Part shown: positions 7,739 through 16,613 of the stretch, in pieces
Position numbering within the stretch: position 1 is the first letter of the stretch
How the letters are laid out: each line of letters begins with the position of its first letter
From: Phoenicibacter congonensis
GTDB lineage: Bacteria; Actinomycetota; Coriobacteriia; Coriobacteriales; Eggerthellaceae
Direction of reading: 5' to 3'
NCBI RefSeq assembly: GCF_900169485.1
Contig: NZ_LT821227.1
Span: 744,001 to 808,000 of the forward strand
Length of the DNA: 64,000 nt
Position numbers and translations under genes: made by a program
Notes under the pieces: generated by a model
What the model was told of the DNA's origin: nothing
Database searches by the model: none
What the model saw: only the letters and a program-made list of their open reading frames with translations

Positions 7739-9328
7739 ATGAATCAAAAAAACGACAACACGACTCAGGTAAATGAATCGACCAAAGAAAGCAAGAATCA
7801 GTCATTTACTAGTGAGCCTACCAACGAAGAATCAAAAAAACTTACCGTTTCCCTCCCTATGACAACATCCACCTCGCACGCTCAAGGCACTCACAGACTT
7901 GATGCCATCAGAAGCGTGCACAATGAGCAGAAGACAATAAAAGAAGAAAAAATGAATTCGAACTTTTCGAACGTTGAAAAGACGCCAGCGACTACAGATG
8001 AAACCTTTTCCAACCCTAAGCCTATCAATTCAGAAACCCAAATTCCAAATTCTCCGAATGATGGCGCTGGCGTCCCTCCCTTTAATCATAATTCAGGATT
8101 TGCAACTGCGAATCCTGATCCAAATAAGAAAAAGCATCTTTGCGGGGTTTTTGCAACAGCATTTGTCGGTGCGTTGCTTGCCTGCATATTAGCTTTTGGA
8201 GTTTGCAATTTTACTGGTTTTTTTAACAATACAAAAGTATCAGTTGGCGGGACAACTCTTGGTTCTACATCATCTTCTACAGTGACGGCATCCGATTCGT
8301 CAGCAACACTTGCTGAAGCTGTTTCTCAGAAGTGTTTACCAAGCGTCGTGTCAATCGATGTTTATGGAAGCAGCAGCAGTTCATCTGGTTCCTTGTTTGG
8401 ATATGGCAATAGTCAAAAGAGCGAATCAAGCGTCGAAAAGATTGCTTCTGGTTCAGGCATTGTTATTTCGAAAGATGGATATATCCTCACAAATCAGCAT
8501 GTTATTGATGGCGGTACTGGTTATAAAGTGACAGTTAATGGCAAGACACTTGACGCAACGTTGGTTGGCGCCGACTCATCTAGCGACATTGCTGTGCTCA
8601 AAGTTGATGCTGGGGAAGACCTGACGGCGATTGAACTTGGTGATTCCGACTCAATTAGAACTGGAGAGTGGGTAATGACCATTGGAAGTCCGTTTGGCCT
8701 TGAACAATCGGTTGCAACAGGAATTATTTCTGCAACTTCCAGGTCACAAATTGCCGATAATTCAAACTCCGACGTTTCCGATGTGAAGATTTATCCAAAC
8801 ATGATTCAAACCGATGCGGCAATTAATCCAGGCAATTCAGGCGGTGCGCTTGTCAATGAAAATGGACAGTTAATTGGCATTAACACTCTCATCACTTCAA
8901 GTTCGGGTAACTATTCAGGAGTTGGTTTTGCTATCCCTGTAAATTATGCGATTGGCATTGCTCGCGATTTGATTGAAGGAAAAACCCCAACATATGCACA
9001 AATCGGCGTTTCTTGCACAACCATTAATGATCAGATCGCTAAGAGATATGGCTTTAATGTAACTTCTGGTGCCTATGTATCGTCGGTAGTGAGCGGCAGT
9101 GGTGCTGACAATGCAGGAATTCAACAAGGAGACATCATTACAGAGTTTGACGGTGAAGCAGTTACAAGTTCATCTGAGTTAACCCTTGATGTTAGAAAGA
9201 AGAATCCTGGCGACAAGGTTAGCGTTAAGTTGGTGAGAGGCAATGAGGAAAAGACTGTTGAAGTTGAACTTGGAAAAACATCCTCAGACTCTTCAACTCA
9301 AAGCCAAGGAAGTTTAAAACAACGCTGA
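7739..9328 (+). CDS. HtrA/DegP-like membrane-anchored serine protease with PDZ domain
   Basis: Envelope quality-control protease. Residues 1 to about 130 are polar and probably disordered, then one membrane segment (about 137-160), a Ser/Thr-rich linker, a trypsin-like domain (about 190-400) and one PDZ domain (about 415-515). The catalytic triad is visible: His in ILTNQHVIDGG, Asp in SSDIAVLKV, Ser in INPGNSGGALVN. This cytoplasmic-tail, single-TM, one-PDZ layout is normal for Gram-positive HtrA. The ATG at 7739 has AAGGTGG upstream. A clear terminator follows the gene. Confidence 0.93.
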   Translation: MNQKNDNTTQVNESTKESKNQSFTSEPTNEESKKLTVSLPMTTSTSHAQGTHRLDAIRSVHNEQKTIKEEKMNSNFSNVEKTPATTDETFSNPKPINSETQIPNSPNDGAGVPPFNHNSGFATANPDPNKKKHLCGVFATAFVGALLACILAFGVCNFTGFFNNTKVSVGGTTLGSTSSSTVTASDSSATLAEAVSQKCLPSVVSIDVYGSSSSSSGSLFGYGNSQKSESSVEKIASGSGIVISKDGYILTNQHVIDGGTGYKVTVNGKTLDATLVGADSSSDIAVLKVDAGEDLTAIELGDSDSIRTGEWVMTIGSPFGLEQSVATGIISATSRSQIADNSNSDVSDVKIYPNMIQTDAAINPGNSGGALVNENGQLIGINTLITSSSGNYSGVGFAIPVNYAIGIARDLIEGKTPTYAQIGVSCTTINDQIAKRYGFNVTSGAYVSSVVSGSGADNAGIQQGDIITEFDGEAVTSSSELTLDVRKKNPGDKVSVKLVRGNEEKTVEVELGKTSSDSSTQSQGSLKQR

Positions 9329-9372
9329 TGATTTCCTAGATTTCTCTTGGCTTGTATTACAAAGAATTATTG

Positions 9373-9404
9373 GCTCCTGCCTGGGTTAGACAGGAGCTTT
9401 TGTT
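9373..9404 (+). terminator. Rho-independent terminator after htrA-like gene
   Basis: GCTCCTG at 9373-9379 pairs with CAGGAGC at 9391-9397, followed by TTTTGTTT. This is a clean intrinsic terminator. Confidence 0.85.
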
Positions 9405-9504
9405 TATTTTTGGCATACTTTTCGCACATGTGAGAGTTTTTTGTTTGTGAGTTTCAGCTAGATGATAGCTGAGCGGCAAAAGGCGCGAAAAAGTGTGCAT
9501 TTTA

Positions 9505-9510
9505 TATAAT
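9505..9510 (+). promoter_or_regulatory. Candidate -10 element for the MacB-like ABC gene
   Basis: A consensus TATAAT lies 36 bases before the ATG at 9547, after the htrA terminator. No good -35 hexamer is visible at 17 bp, so the call is tentative. GAAGGGA at 9534-9540 is the ribosome binding site. Confidence 0.4.
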
Positions 9511-9546
9511 TAAAAGGGACATTAGATCCACGAGAAGGGACGACTC

Positions 9547-12500
9547 ATGCTTCAAGTTAAAAACATATCTAAATCCTACGTCACAACCGGTTTTACTCAG
9601 GTCGCTCTTGATGATGTGTCAATCTCTTTTCGTGACAACGAATTTGCTGCTATTTTAGGCCCAAGCGGTTCTGGAAAAACAACTCTTTTAAACATAATTG
9701 GTGGCCTCGACAGATATGATTCGGGTGACCTAATAATCGATGGTATTTCAACCAAAGACTACAAAGCTTCTGATTGGGACACGTTTAGAAACAACCGCAT
9801 TGGTTTTGTTTTTCAATCCTACAACCTCATTGGTCACCAGACTGTTTTGAAAAATGTCGAATTAGCACTCACCTTGTCAGGTGTTGACAAAGAAGAGCGT
9901 CAGCGTCGCGCGACTGAAGTGCTTGAACGTGTTGGGCTAAAAGATCACATCTACAAAAAGCCAAATCAATTGTCGGGTGGACAAATGCAGCGTGTTGCAA
10001 TAGCGCGTGCTCTCATTAACGATCCTGAGATTCTTTTGGCCGACGAGCCAACTGGCGCTCTTGATTCTCAAACTAGCGTCGAGGTTATGGACCTTCTTCA
10101 AGAAATTGCAAATGATCGACTTGTCATTATGGTCACACACAACCCCGAGCTTGCAGAAAAATATGCAAACCGCATTGTGACTTTGCGAGATGGAAAAATC
10201 CAGGGCGACACAAATGCCTATGAGCCAACCAAGGAAGATATCGATGGCGTGGTTGGGAAAAAGGCGCGAAAAGCTTCAATGAGTTTTCTTACTGCTCTTG
10301 AGCTCAGTTTTAACAACTTGATGAGCAAAAAAGGCAGAACAATAATGACAGCTTTTGCGGGAAGCATTGGCATTATCGGCATCGCCGCCATTCTTTCACT
10401 CTCAAATGGAGTTAATCGATATATTCATGATGTTGAGGAAGACACCCTCACATCATATCCAATATCAATTTCCAAATCAGGATTTGATTTATCTTCTTTG
10501 GTTACAGTAGGAACTGATTTTGTTGGCAACGGGTCGGGAAGTGTGAGTTATTCTGATGGCGATGTTATGAACACTGTTGTGGGAGAGACTGAAGTTGTAA
10601 ACAACATGGTCTCAAAGATGAGCAACAACGACTTGACATCGCTTAAATCCTACATCGAAAGCGACGAGGGCAAGTCGGTTCGCGACAATTCTTCCTACAT
10701 CAAATATGACTATAACATTCAGCCAATAATCTATGTGAAGGGTCCTGAGGACTCCGACTACAGGCAGGCTAACCCTGACGATTCACTTTCAGCTTTGGGC
10801 ATGGGTTCTAGTTCCTACACTAATTCAACCATGAGTTCAATGATGACCACAAATGTGTTTCAGCCATTGATTGACCAATCGCTAGTCGAAGACTCCTATG
10901 ATTTGAAGGCAGGGCACTGGCCAACTAACAAAAATGAATGCGTTCTTGTTCTTTCAGAGAGTGGAAATCTTCTCGACTACACACTCTACCAACTAGGGTT
11001 TAGAGATTATCAAGAATACAAAGACATGGTTCAGTCGGTTATTGAGGAAAAAGATGCGAAGGTAGAAAAAGACGAGAACACCCACACCTATCGCGACCTC
11101 ATGAACAGCGAGATGAAAGTCGTGGTTGGCGCCGACAGATATCAGAAAGATTCTAGCTATGATGTGTGGGTCGACAAATCAGGTGACAAAGAATACATCG
11201 ACAACTTGATTAACACAAAGTCAGAGACTCTGAAGATTTCTGGTATTGTCCAGGTAAAAGAAGGTTCCAAATCGGTAGTTTTAACGCCTGGAGTCATTTA
11301 TTACACCAATGATCTCATTTTAGACACCATTGATAAAGCTAGCAAAACTCAGATTGTAAAAGAACAGCTTGCCGATAAAAATATTGATGTCTTTTCGGGA
11401 AAGGATTTCTCCGACACCGACAAAACTTCTGGATTTGACACTTCTGAATTGATTACTGTCGATGAAGGCGCAATTCAGGCGGCGTTTAAATTTGACCCAA
11501 CATCTCTAAATTTAAGCCTTCAAAGCATTAGCACTAACTTTTCTGCTAGTGACATTGGAGCCGCTCTTCCTGCAATAGACGAAAAGGAAATTCAGCAAAT
11601 TCTTGGCGGTTCGGTTGAAATTTCTGCAGTTCAAGGCGCCATTAGCACCTATTCAGTGAAGCTGTTGAACGGCTACTCGGCATGGGTCGGCTCTGGTCAT
11701 TCGGGAACTGTCGAAGATTATATCCAGACTCCTGAAGCTCAGGGCTATTATGCTGAATGCATGGGGGAGATTGCGCAGTCGATGGGTTCTTCAACACAGA
11801 AAGTGTCTGAGGCATTGTCTTCATATATGAATCAATATATGAATCAGGCGATGAATGCAGTTTCGGCCGCAATCAGCAGGAGCATGCAGTCGTCAATGTC
11901 ACAAATTCAAAACGTGTTGGCAAACAACATTGCTAATTCAATTTCGATAGATCAAGATGCGTTCGCAAATGCATTTAAATTCAACATGACCCCAGAGGAA
12001 ATGCAAGGCGCAATTTTGGCGCTAATTAGTGGAGGCACCGATTCTGCAGAGTCTAATTTGCAACAACTTGGATATGCCGACCTAAACACACCAACGTCTA
12101 TTGACATTTATGCAAAAGATTTTGACACCAAACAAGCGGTTAAAGACAACTTGGATGATTATTCAAAACAGATGAGAGACAGTGGGTATGATGACAAAGC
12201 TGTGTCCTACACCGACATTGTTGGTGTAATGATGTCAGGTGTGCGCACAATCATCAATGTTATTAGCTATTTGCTCATAGCATTCGTTTCGATTTCTCTC
12301 ATCGTGTCATCAATTATGATTGGCATTATCACCTATGTCTCGGTTCTTGAAAGAACTAAAGAGATTGGAATTTTGCGCTCAATTGGTGCAAGCCGCAAAA
12401 ACATTTCTCAAGTGTTTAACGCCGAAACTATCCTTGAAGGTTTGATAGCAGGCGTAATGGGAATTGTTGTGACAGCTCTGTTGTGCATCCCGGCTTCTGC

Positions 12501-12663
12501 TATTGTAAAAGCCCTCACGGGTGTGCCTAACATCGCGTCACTGCCTTTCTCAGCAGCGATAATCCTCATTTGCATTAGCGTGTTCTTAACTTTTATTGCA
12601 GGTCTCATTCCTGCCGCTTCAGCTTCGAGAAAAGACCCTGTAATAGCACTTCGTACCGAGTAG
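9547..12663 (+). CDS. MacB-like ABC transporter, fused ATPase and FtsX-type permease with very large extracytoplasmic domain
   Basis: A 1038-residue fusion. The ATPase (about 1-230) has Walker [10 protein letters not shown], signature [15 protein letters not shown], Walker [12 protein letters not shown] and H-loop VTHN. The permease half has one membrane segment at about 270-295 and three at about 905-1030, the MacB/FtsX layout; the last region contains the conserved [15 protein letters not shown]. Between them lie about 600 extracytoplasmic residues, far larger than in E. coli MacB (about 230). Such mechanotransmission transporters export or sense antimicrobial peptides, or drive envelope processes; which applies here is not known. 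It is a single gene with no outer-membrane or adaptor partner beside it. Confidence 0.88.
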   Translation: MLQVKNISKSYVTTGFTQVALDDVSISFRDNEFAAILGPSGSGKTTLLNIIGGLDRYDSGDLIIDGISTKDYKASDWDTFRNNRIGFVFQSYNLIGHQTVLKNVELALTLSGVDKEERQRRATEVLERVGLKDHIYKKPNQLSGGQMQRVAIARALINDPEILLADEPTGALDSQTSVEVMDLLQEIANDRLVIMVTHNPELAEKYANRIVTLRDGKIQGDTNAYEPTKEDIDGVVGKKARKASMSFLTALELSFNNLMSKKGRTIMTAFAGSIGIIGIAAILSLSNGVNRYIHDVEEDTLTSYPISISKSGFDLSSLVTVGTDFVGNGSGSVSYSDGDVMNTVVGETEVVNNMVSKMSNNDLTSLKSYIESDEGKSVRDNSSYIKYDYNIQPIIYVKGPEDSDYRQANPDDSLSALGMGSSSYTNSTMSSMMTTNVFQPLIDQSLVEDSYDLKAGHWPTNKNECVLVLSESGNLLDYTLYQLGFRDYQEYKDMVQSVIEEKDAKVEKDENTHTYRDLMNSEMKVVVGADRYQKDSSYDVWVDKSGDKEYIDNLINTKSETLKISGIVQVKEGSKSVVLTPGVIYYTNDLILDTIDKASKTQIVKEQLADKNIDVFSGKDFSDTDKTSGFDTSELITVDEGAIQAAFKFDPTSLNLSLQSISTNFSASDIGAALPAIDEKEIQQILGGSVEISAVQGAISTYSVKLLNGYSAWVGSGHSGTVEDYIQTPEAQGYYAECMGEIAQSMGSSTQKVSEALSSYMNQYMNQAMNAVSAAISRSMQSSMSQIQNVLANNIANSISIDQDAFANAFKFNMTPEEMQGAILALISGGTDSAESNLQQLGYADLNTPTSIDIYAKDFDTKQAVKDNLDDYSKQMRDSGYDDKAVSYTDIVGVMMSGVRTIINVISYLLIAFVSISLIVSSIMIGIITYVSVLERTKEIGILRSIGASRKNISQVFNAETILEGLIAGVMGIVVTALLCIPASAIVKALTGVPNIASLPFSAAIILICISVFLTFIAGLIPAASASRKDPVIALRTE

Positions 12664-12952
12664 GCAAGGGTGCGTGGACGCGCATGTTCGGACTAGTTTT
12701 GAGTCTGGGCTTCAAACCGAGCAGTGCACAAGAGCTCGTTACTATTGACTGTAGGGTCTAGTTTTGCGGCACGCCATGGAGAAATCAGGTTGACTAGGGA
12801 GATGATGCTTGCACTGGGCGTCTAGCAAGACAGCAGACCTACAATCTGGGCAAGTCTGGGGGAAGAAAAGAGCTTTTGCTACCTTGCTTTGAAATTTTTA
12901 AGCTAATCGGGCTTAAAGGCGCAACCTCTTCAAAACAAGCAACAGTTTCTTT
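12664..12952. other. Unexplained intergenic region between convergent genes, GC-elevated
   Basis: No open frame, tRNA or recognised RNA is visible here. The first 180 bases are about 53% GC by hand count against about 40% in the surrounding genes. It lies between two convergent 3' ends, so it is not a shared promoter. The 9-mer CTAGTTTTG occurs twice (around 12693 and 12759). A structural RNA gene or a decayed foreign fragment are both possible. Confidence 0.35.
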
Positions 12953-14110
12953 CTAGCTTATGTAGCCTTCGGCTATTTCGTTTACAGCTTTAATTGCAGC
13001 ATCGACTTCTTCAAATGTGTTGAATGAGCAGAACCCAAAACGAACAATGCCTTGTTCAACTGTGTGTAGTGCTTCGTGCATGAGAGGTGCGCAATGTGCT
13101 CCTGGGCGTGTGCAAATGTTGTAGTCACAAGCAAGAATGTCAGAGACTTCTGATGAATCGGCATTTCCAATGTTGATGGCAGAGATTCCGCATCTTCCCA
13201 GTGGATTGCCCTTGCCTCCATAGAACTTAATGTTTGGAGCATTTTTAATTCCATTTTCAAAGCGCTCAATGCACTGATCGGTGTGCTCTTTAATTTTTGC
13301 TGGCGTTTTTTCGAGAACATAATTTATTCCTGCAGCAAAACCAGCGGCCCCATGGGCGTTGCAAGTGCCTGCTTCAAGCGATTCTGGCATGTAGTCAGGA
13401 TGTGTTTTCTCATAGGAATGGACACCACTTCCGCCAACTTTAAAAGAAGGAATGTCGATGCCTTCTTTGACAGCAATCGCTCCAATCCCTTGAGGACCAT
13501 AGAGGGATTTGTGCCCTGTAACACAAACTATGTCAAGGTCGTCATTTTGCATGTCTATGTCAACAACGCCGGCAGTTTGTGCAGCATCAATTATGATTTT
13601 TGCACCGTGAGCATGAGTTATTTCTGCAAGTTTTTTGATGTCATAGATGTCACCAGTCAAATTTGATGAATGAGTTGCAACAACCCACTTTGTTTCTGGA
13701 GTAAATGCTCTCTCGAAATCTTCGATGTGCAATTGCCCTTCTTCATCAACTGGGACAATTGTGAGTTTTGCTCCTTCTTTTTCTTTTCTATAAAGAGGGC
13801 GAAGAACAGAGTTGTGCGAAGCAGCAGTTGTGATTACATGCTCGCCTGGCTTGACTAGCCCGACAATGGCGATGTTTAGCGATTCGGTGACGTTGGCTGT
13901 CAGCGCTATTTGTTCTGGATTTGGTGCGTTTAGCAATTCATTTAGTGCCGCGCGGGCTCTAAATGGTGCCATAGATGAAGCGATTGCAGCAGGGTGTCCG
14001 CCTCTGCCTGGTCCACCAAAGGTTGTGAGAGCTTCTGTGATTGCATCAACAACGCTTTGAGGTTTCTTCATTGTGGAAGCGGCATTGTCAAGATAAATCA
14101 ATTCGTCCAT
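12953..14110 (-). CDS. Class V aminotransferase / cysteine desulfurase family protein of a selenium-trafficking operon
   Basis: A 385-residue PLP enzyme of the cysteine desulfurase/selenocysteine lyase superfamily. Landmarks: YLDNAASTMKKP at the N terminus, ATHSSNLTGDIYDI, IIDAAQTAGV, the PLP lysine in VTGHKSLYGPQGIGA, and a C-terminal Cys loop (CTRPGAHCAPLMHEAL) where the persulfide or selenide donor would sit. It resembles the short cysteine-desulfurase-like subfamily found with selenium and molybdenum-hydroxylase genes. It is the last gene of the minus-strand operon that begins with yedE, which supports a role in mobilising S or Se. Free-standing desulfurase work for Fe-S or thiouridine is more likely done by the second homologue at 17346. 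Confidence 0.88.
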   Translation of the reverse strand: MDELIYLDNAASTMKKPQSVVDAITEALTTFGGPGRGGHPAAIASSMAPFRARAALNELLNAPNPEQIALTANVTESLNIAIVGLVKPGEHVITTAASHNSVLRPLYRKEKEGAKLTIVPVDEEGQLHIEDFERAFTPETKWVVATHSSNLTGDIYDIKKLAEITHAHGAKIIIDAAQTAGVVDIDMQNDDLDIVCVTGHKSLYGPQGIGAIAVKEGIDIPSFKVGGSGVHSYEKTHPDYMPESLEAGTCNAHGAAGFAAGINYVLEKTPAKIKEHTDQCIERFENGIKNAPNIKFYGGKGNPLGRCGISAINIGNADSSEVSDILACDYNICTRPGAHCAPLMHEALHTVEQGIVRFGFCSFNTFEEVDAAIKAVNEIAEGYIS

Positions 14111-14178
14111 GGTAATTGCCTCTTTGCTAAAAATGTGGCCGTGAAAAAAGACAAATAATAGAGGATCTAAAAACGAGC

Positions 14179-14415
14179 TTAAAGCTCAAGATCATAGATT
14201 TCGTCCATGTCTATTTCGTTGTCTTTAATTAGCCCGAGGATAAAATCTTTGTTTTCAACAGGCTCACGCCATGCCAGCCCGCAACCTGCCGAAATAACGC
14301 GAGGAACAGGTATCAAACGACCTTTTGCACCGTTTTTCTTTGCCACATTTTCCATGTGCATTGCACCTGTTGTCGTGTGAAAAGTCACTACTGCATAAAG
14401 CTCTTTTGTTGCCAT
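14179..14415 (-). CDS. DUF3343 protein, putative Se/S carrier-like
   Basis: A 78-residue protein of the DUF3343 family. It has the short family pattern: VTFHTTTGAMHMENVAKK, then IPVPRVISAGCGLAWRE with the single conserved Cys preceded by the PVPR...SAGC motif. Members occur next to YedF/TusA and class V aminotransferases and are thought to carry activated S or Se; this is a family association, not shown biochemically here. It sits between the TusA-like gene and the aminotransferase gene on the same strand. Confidence 0.85.
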   Translation of the reverse strand: MATKELYAVVTFHTTTGAMHMENVAKKNGAKGRLIPVPRVISAGCGLAWREPVENKDFILGLIKDNEIDMDEIYDLEL

Positions 14416-14437
14416 GTCCCTCGCCTTGAAGTTTTAA

Positions 14438-14644
14438 TTATTTGAGTGTGAGAACGAAGTCACCACCGTCTTCGGCAATTGTGACATCTTTACCACGTTT
14501 TTTTGCCATTCTCTCAACGTTGTCGCGTGGAATGGCGCTTGAAACTAGAACATGAATTTCCTCATCAGGGTGTTCTTTGATTGCAGCCAGTGTGAGCATT
14601 ACTGGCTCAGGGCATTGAAGCCCACGTGCATCAACTTCTACCAT
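14438..14644 (-). CDS. TusA/SirA-like (YedF N-terminal type) sulfur or selenium carrier
   Basis: A 68-residue TusA-fold protein. The conserved CPEPV motif (Cys11) in DARGLQCPEPVMLTLAAI is the persulfide/selenide-carrying site. It matches the N-terminal domain of YedF; the C-terminal half of YedF is absent. Next to yedE, DUF3343 and a desulfurase-like gene, it is most likely a selenium carrier, though TusA itself serves tRNA thiolation and molybdenum cofactor sulfuration too. Confidence 0.9.
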   Translation of the reverse strand: MVEVDARGLQCPEPVMLTLAAIKEHPDEEIHVLVSSAIPRDNVERMAKKRGKDVTIAEDGGDFVLTLK

Positions 14645-14723
14645 ATTGATTCCTTCCTAAAATTATTCCTAACTAATTCTAAACATCTTGATTAATTTTT
14701 CCAGTTAAACAGTTAATTTGTAT

Positions 14724-15836
14724 CTAGTTTTGCTCTTTTTGCTTCTTCAAGTTTGCAAAAGCAATGATGAATAGAACTACGATGCAGCAAATGAGGAAAA
14801 TTTGTCCAGCAGTTGTTGGGCCGCCTGCAACAGCTGCTTTTTCTGCTGTTGCTGCCGAAGCTGCAACGCCTGCAAGTCCGAAGTTGTGTGCAAAAGCTGC
14901 ACCGATGAGCATTCCGAGGAATGTCACAGCTCCGTCGCAGGAGCCTTGTCCAGCAAGAGTCATTTGACGTAGTGGGCATCCACCTGCAAGAACAGCGCCA
15001 AAGCCGACTGCATAAAGACCAAGGATGTTCCAAATGTGCTGTGCGTGTGCGATTGGCTGTCCATCAAAAGATGCTTTAAAGTGGCCAGTTGCTACGTTGT
15101 AGATGACCATAATTACAAACATTCCAAGGATTGGAAGAAGGAGGTCAAAGTCGCGCATTAAAATTGCATTTCTTGTGCCTGCTGCGAAGCAAATTCTGCT
15201 TTTTTGTGCAATAGCTCCAATAATGAGAGCAACAATTAATGCGATTGCAACAGGTGCATGTTGTGAGCCTGGTCCTTTTTGGCTAACTACAAAAATGCCA
15301 GCAAAAACGCTCAAGCAAAGACCAACAATCAAAAGGATTGGCAAAATTGCACCTGCTGTTGGTTTTGTCTCGTGCTCGCGTCCAAGCGAGAAACCTCTCT
15401 TCAAGAAAATTGTGCCAGTTGCAATTCCGAGAACAAAGCCAATGAGACCAACCCAAGCGTTAAGGTCGCCAGCTGACATTCTCAAAATCATGCGAAGTGG
15501 GCATCCCAAAAACACGAGCGCACCGATCATCATGATGAAGCCGAGCACAAAGCGAGTCATTGGTGAAGAGCCAGCAGTTGATTTATATTCCTTTGTCGCA
15601 ATTGCAATGAGGAACGAACCAACAACAACGCCAACAATTTCTGGGCGGTAATATTGAACAACTTCAGCTGTGTGAAGTTTCATTGAGCCTGCAGTGTCGC
15701 GAATAAAACATGCGGCGCAAAATGCCATGTTAGCTGGATTTCCGAAGAAAGCAAGCAAGGCAAAGCCAATTCCGCACACCAGGCCGCCGATTAAAAGGCC
15801 GCTCTTAGCATTAAAAAAATGACCTAACTTTTCCAT
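14724..15836 (-). CDS. yedE: YedE family membrane protein, putative selenium (or sulfur) transporter
   Basis: A 370-residue polytopic membrane protein with about ten membrane segments. It is built as two related halves, each with a Cys-containing signature: LGCPLRMILRMSAGDLNAW in the first half and GGCPLRQMTLAGQGSCDG in the second, plus FCAACFIRD and KSRICFAAGTRNAI. These paired Cys motifs are typical of the YeeE/YedE family, whose members import thiosulfate or are linked to selenium metabolism. It is the first gene of the selenium operon (yedE, tusA-like, DUF3343, aminotransferase), with a strong hairpin in its upstream region. Confidence 0.92.
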   Translation of the reverse strand: MEKLGHFFNAKSGLLIGGLVCGIGFALLAFFGNPANMAFCAACFIRDTAGSMKLHTAEVVQYYRPEIVGVVVGSFLIAIATKEYKSTAGSSPMTRFVLGFIMMIGALVFLGCPLRMILRMSAGDLNAWVGLIGFVLGIATGTIFLKRGFSLGREHETKPTAGAILPILLIVGLCLSVFAGIFVVSQKGPGSQHAPVAIALIVALIIGAIAQKSRICFAAGTRNAILMRDFDLLLPILGMFVIMVIYNVATGHFKASFDGQPIAHAQHIWNILGLYAVGFGAVLAGGCPLRQMTLAGQGSCDGAVTFLGMLIGAAFAHNFGLAGVAASAATAEKAAVAGGPTTAGQIFLICCIVVLFIIAFANLKKQKEQN

Positions 15837-15915
15837 TAAAAAAACCCTCCTAAAGGTGTTAATAAAGATACTTTTGCGCTTTTCTTTTAGAGAACCTACT
15901 TTGCATGTTATTTCT

Positions 15916-15956
15916 CAAAGCAAAAATAAATTTAGATTTGCAGAATTTTTGCTTTG
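15916..15956 (-). promoter_or_regulatory. 11-bp perfect hairpin upstream of the yedE operon
   Basis: CAAAGCAAAAA at 15916-15926 and TTTTTGCTTTG at 15946-15956 are perfect inverted copies with a 19-base loop, 80 bases upstream of the yedE start. No poly-T follows on the minus strand, so it is unlikely to be a terminator. It could be an operator or a 5' UTR structure controlling selenium uptake (inference). Confidence 0.4.
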
Positions 15957-16059
15957 CCAATCTTGCCAGCGCTAAAAAGATGATTGCAGGTATTTGGGCA
16001 TGCAGAACCAACCTGCTTTTGGCAGTGAAATTATTCTATCTTAGAAATAAATGGTTAGT

Positions 16060-16542
16060 CTAGAGGAATTTAGATTCAATTTTTCGAAGCGCCATGCGAA
16101 CTTTGCTTTCCTGCGATGGCTTCTCAAATTTTGAAGCAGGAAGAAGCCGATAATCAGGTATTAAAATTGAGTGCTTGTTTGCATATGCCGCTTTTGGGAT
16201 GTTTCTGTAGGTGTTATCTTTACCGATGAGATGTGCCAGCTGCATTGGTGTTACTGTGCAGCCATATCCAGTTTTGAAAAGGCCGCGCCACACTTCCTTT
16301 TCAAATTCTGTTCCTTGTAAAAGAATTGGAATGTTGAAGCGTTTTCTGTCTCCCGATAAAAACTGAAGAATTTGAGTCGAGCATTCGTTTGTGAGTTTTG
16401 TCGGTGTGAATGTGCCGCTCATTTTTTTTGCCCCAAGACTAACAGATGTGATTTGTTTGCCGTTTGAAGCAATTGTGATTTGGCCGAATTGTGAATTGTA
16501 GATGAAGAATGTTAAATCGGAAACTCGCATTTTGCCACTCAC
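16060..16542 (-). CDS. Ogt/MGMT-like protein lacking the catalytic cysteine
   Basis: A 160-residue homologue of methylated-DNA-protein cysteine methyltransferase. The family layout is clear: an N-terminal ribonuclease-like half ending in FLSGDRKRFNIPI, then GTEFEKEVWRGLFKTGYGCTVTPMQLAHLIGK, then the segment that should read NP-x-x-I-I-I-PCHRV. Here it reads NKHSILIPDYRLLP, so the acceptor Cys is Asp and the following His is Tyr. The C-terminal GY-GG-K segment is also lost. It cannot do the suicide alkyl transfer; alkyltransferase-like proteins that only bind lesions have Trp at this place, so the Asp form is unusual. It is divergent from rpe. Confidence 0.7.
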   Translation of the reverse strand: MSGKMRVSDLTFFIYNSQFGQITIASNGKQITSVSLGAKKMSGTFTPTKLTNECSTQILQFLSGDRKRFNIPILLQGTEFEKEVWRGLFKTGYGCTVTPMQLAHLIGKDNTYRNIPKAAYANKHSILIPDYRLLPASKFEKPSQESKVRMALRKIESKFL

Positions 16543-16566
16543 GAAACATTAATTTTTCCAACATTA

Positions 16567-16572
16567 TATAAT
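16567..16572 (+). promoter_or_regulatory. Candidate -10 element of the rpe-iscS-nif3 operon
   Basis: A consensus TATAAT lies 42 bases before the rpe ATG in the divergent intergenic region. No convincing -35 was seen. TTAGAGGA precedes the rpe start as ribosome binding site. Confidence 0.4.
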
Positions 16573-16613
16573 CGAAGTTGTTCAAAGAATTCCAATTTAG
16601 AGGACTGTTTTAG

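Noticed and set aside
12689-12775. Possible tRNA-Sec (selC) with a CTTCAAA anticodon-like loop near the selenium operon
   Set aside because: The stem next to the loop has a G-G mismatch, only four acceptor pairs form, and there is no T arm with a TTCRA loop.
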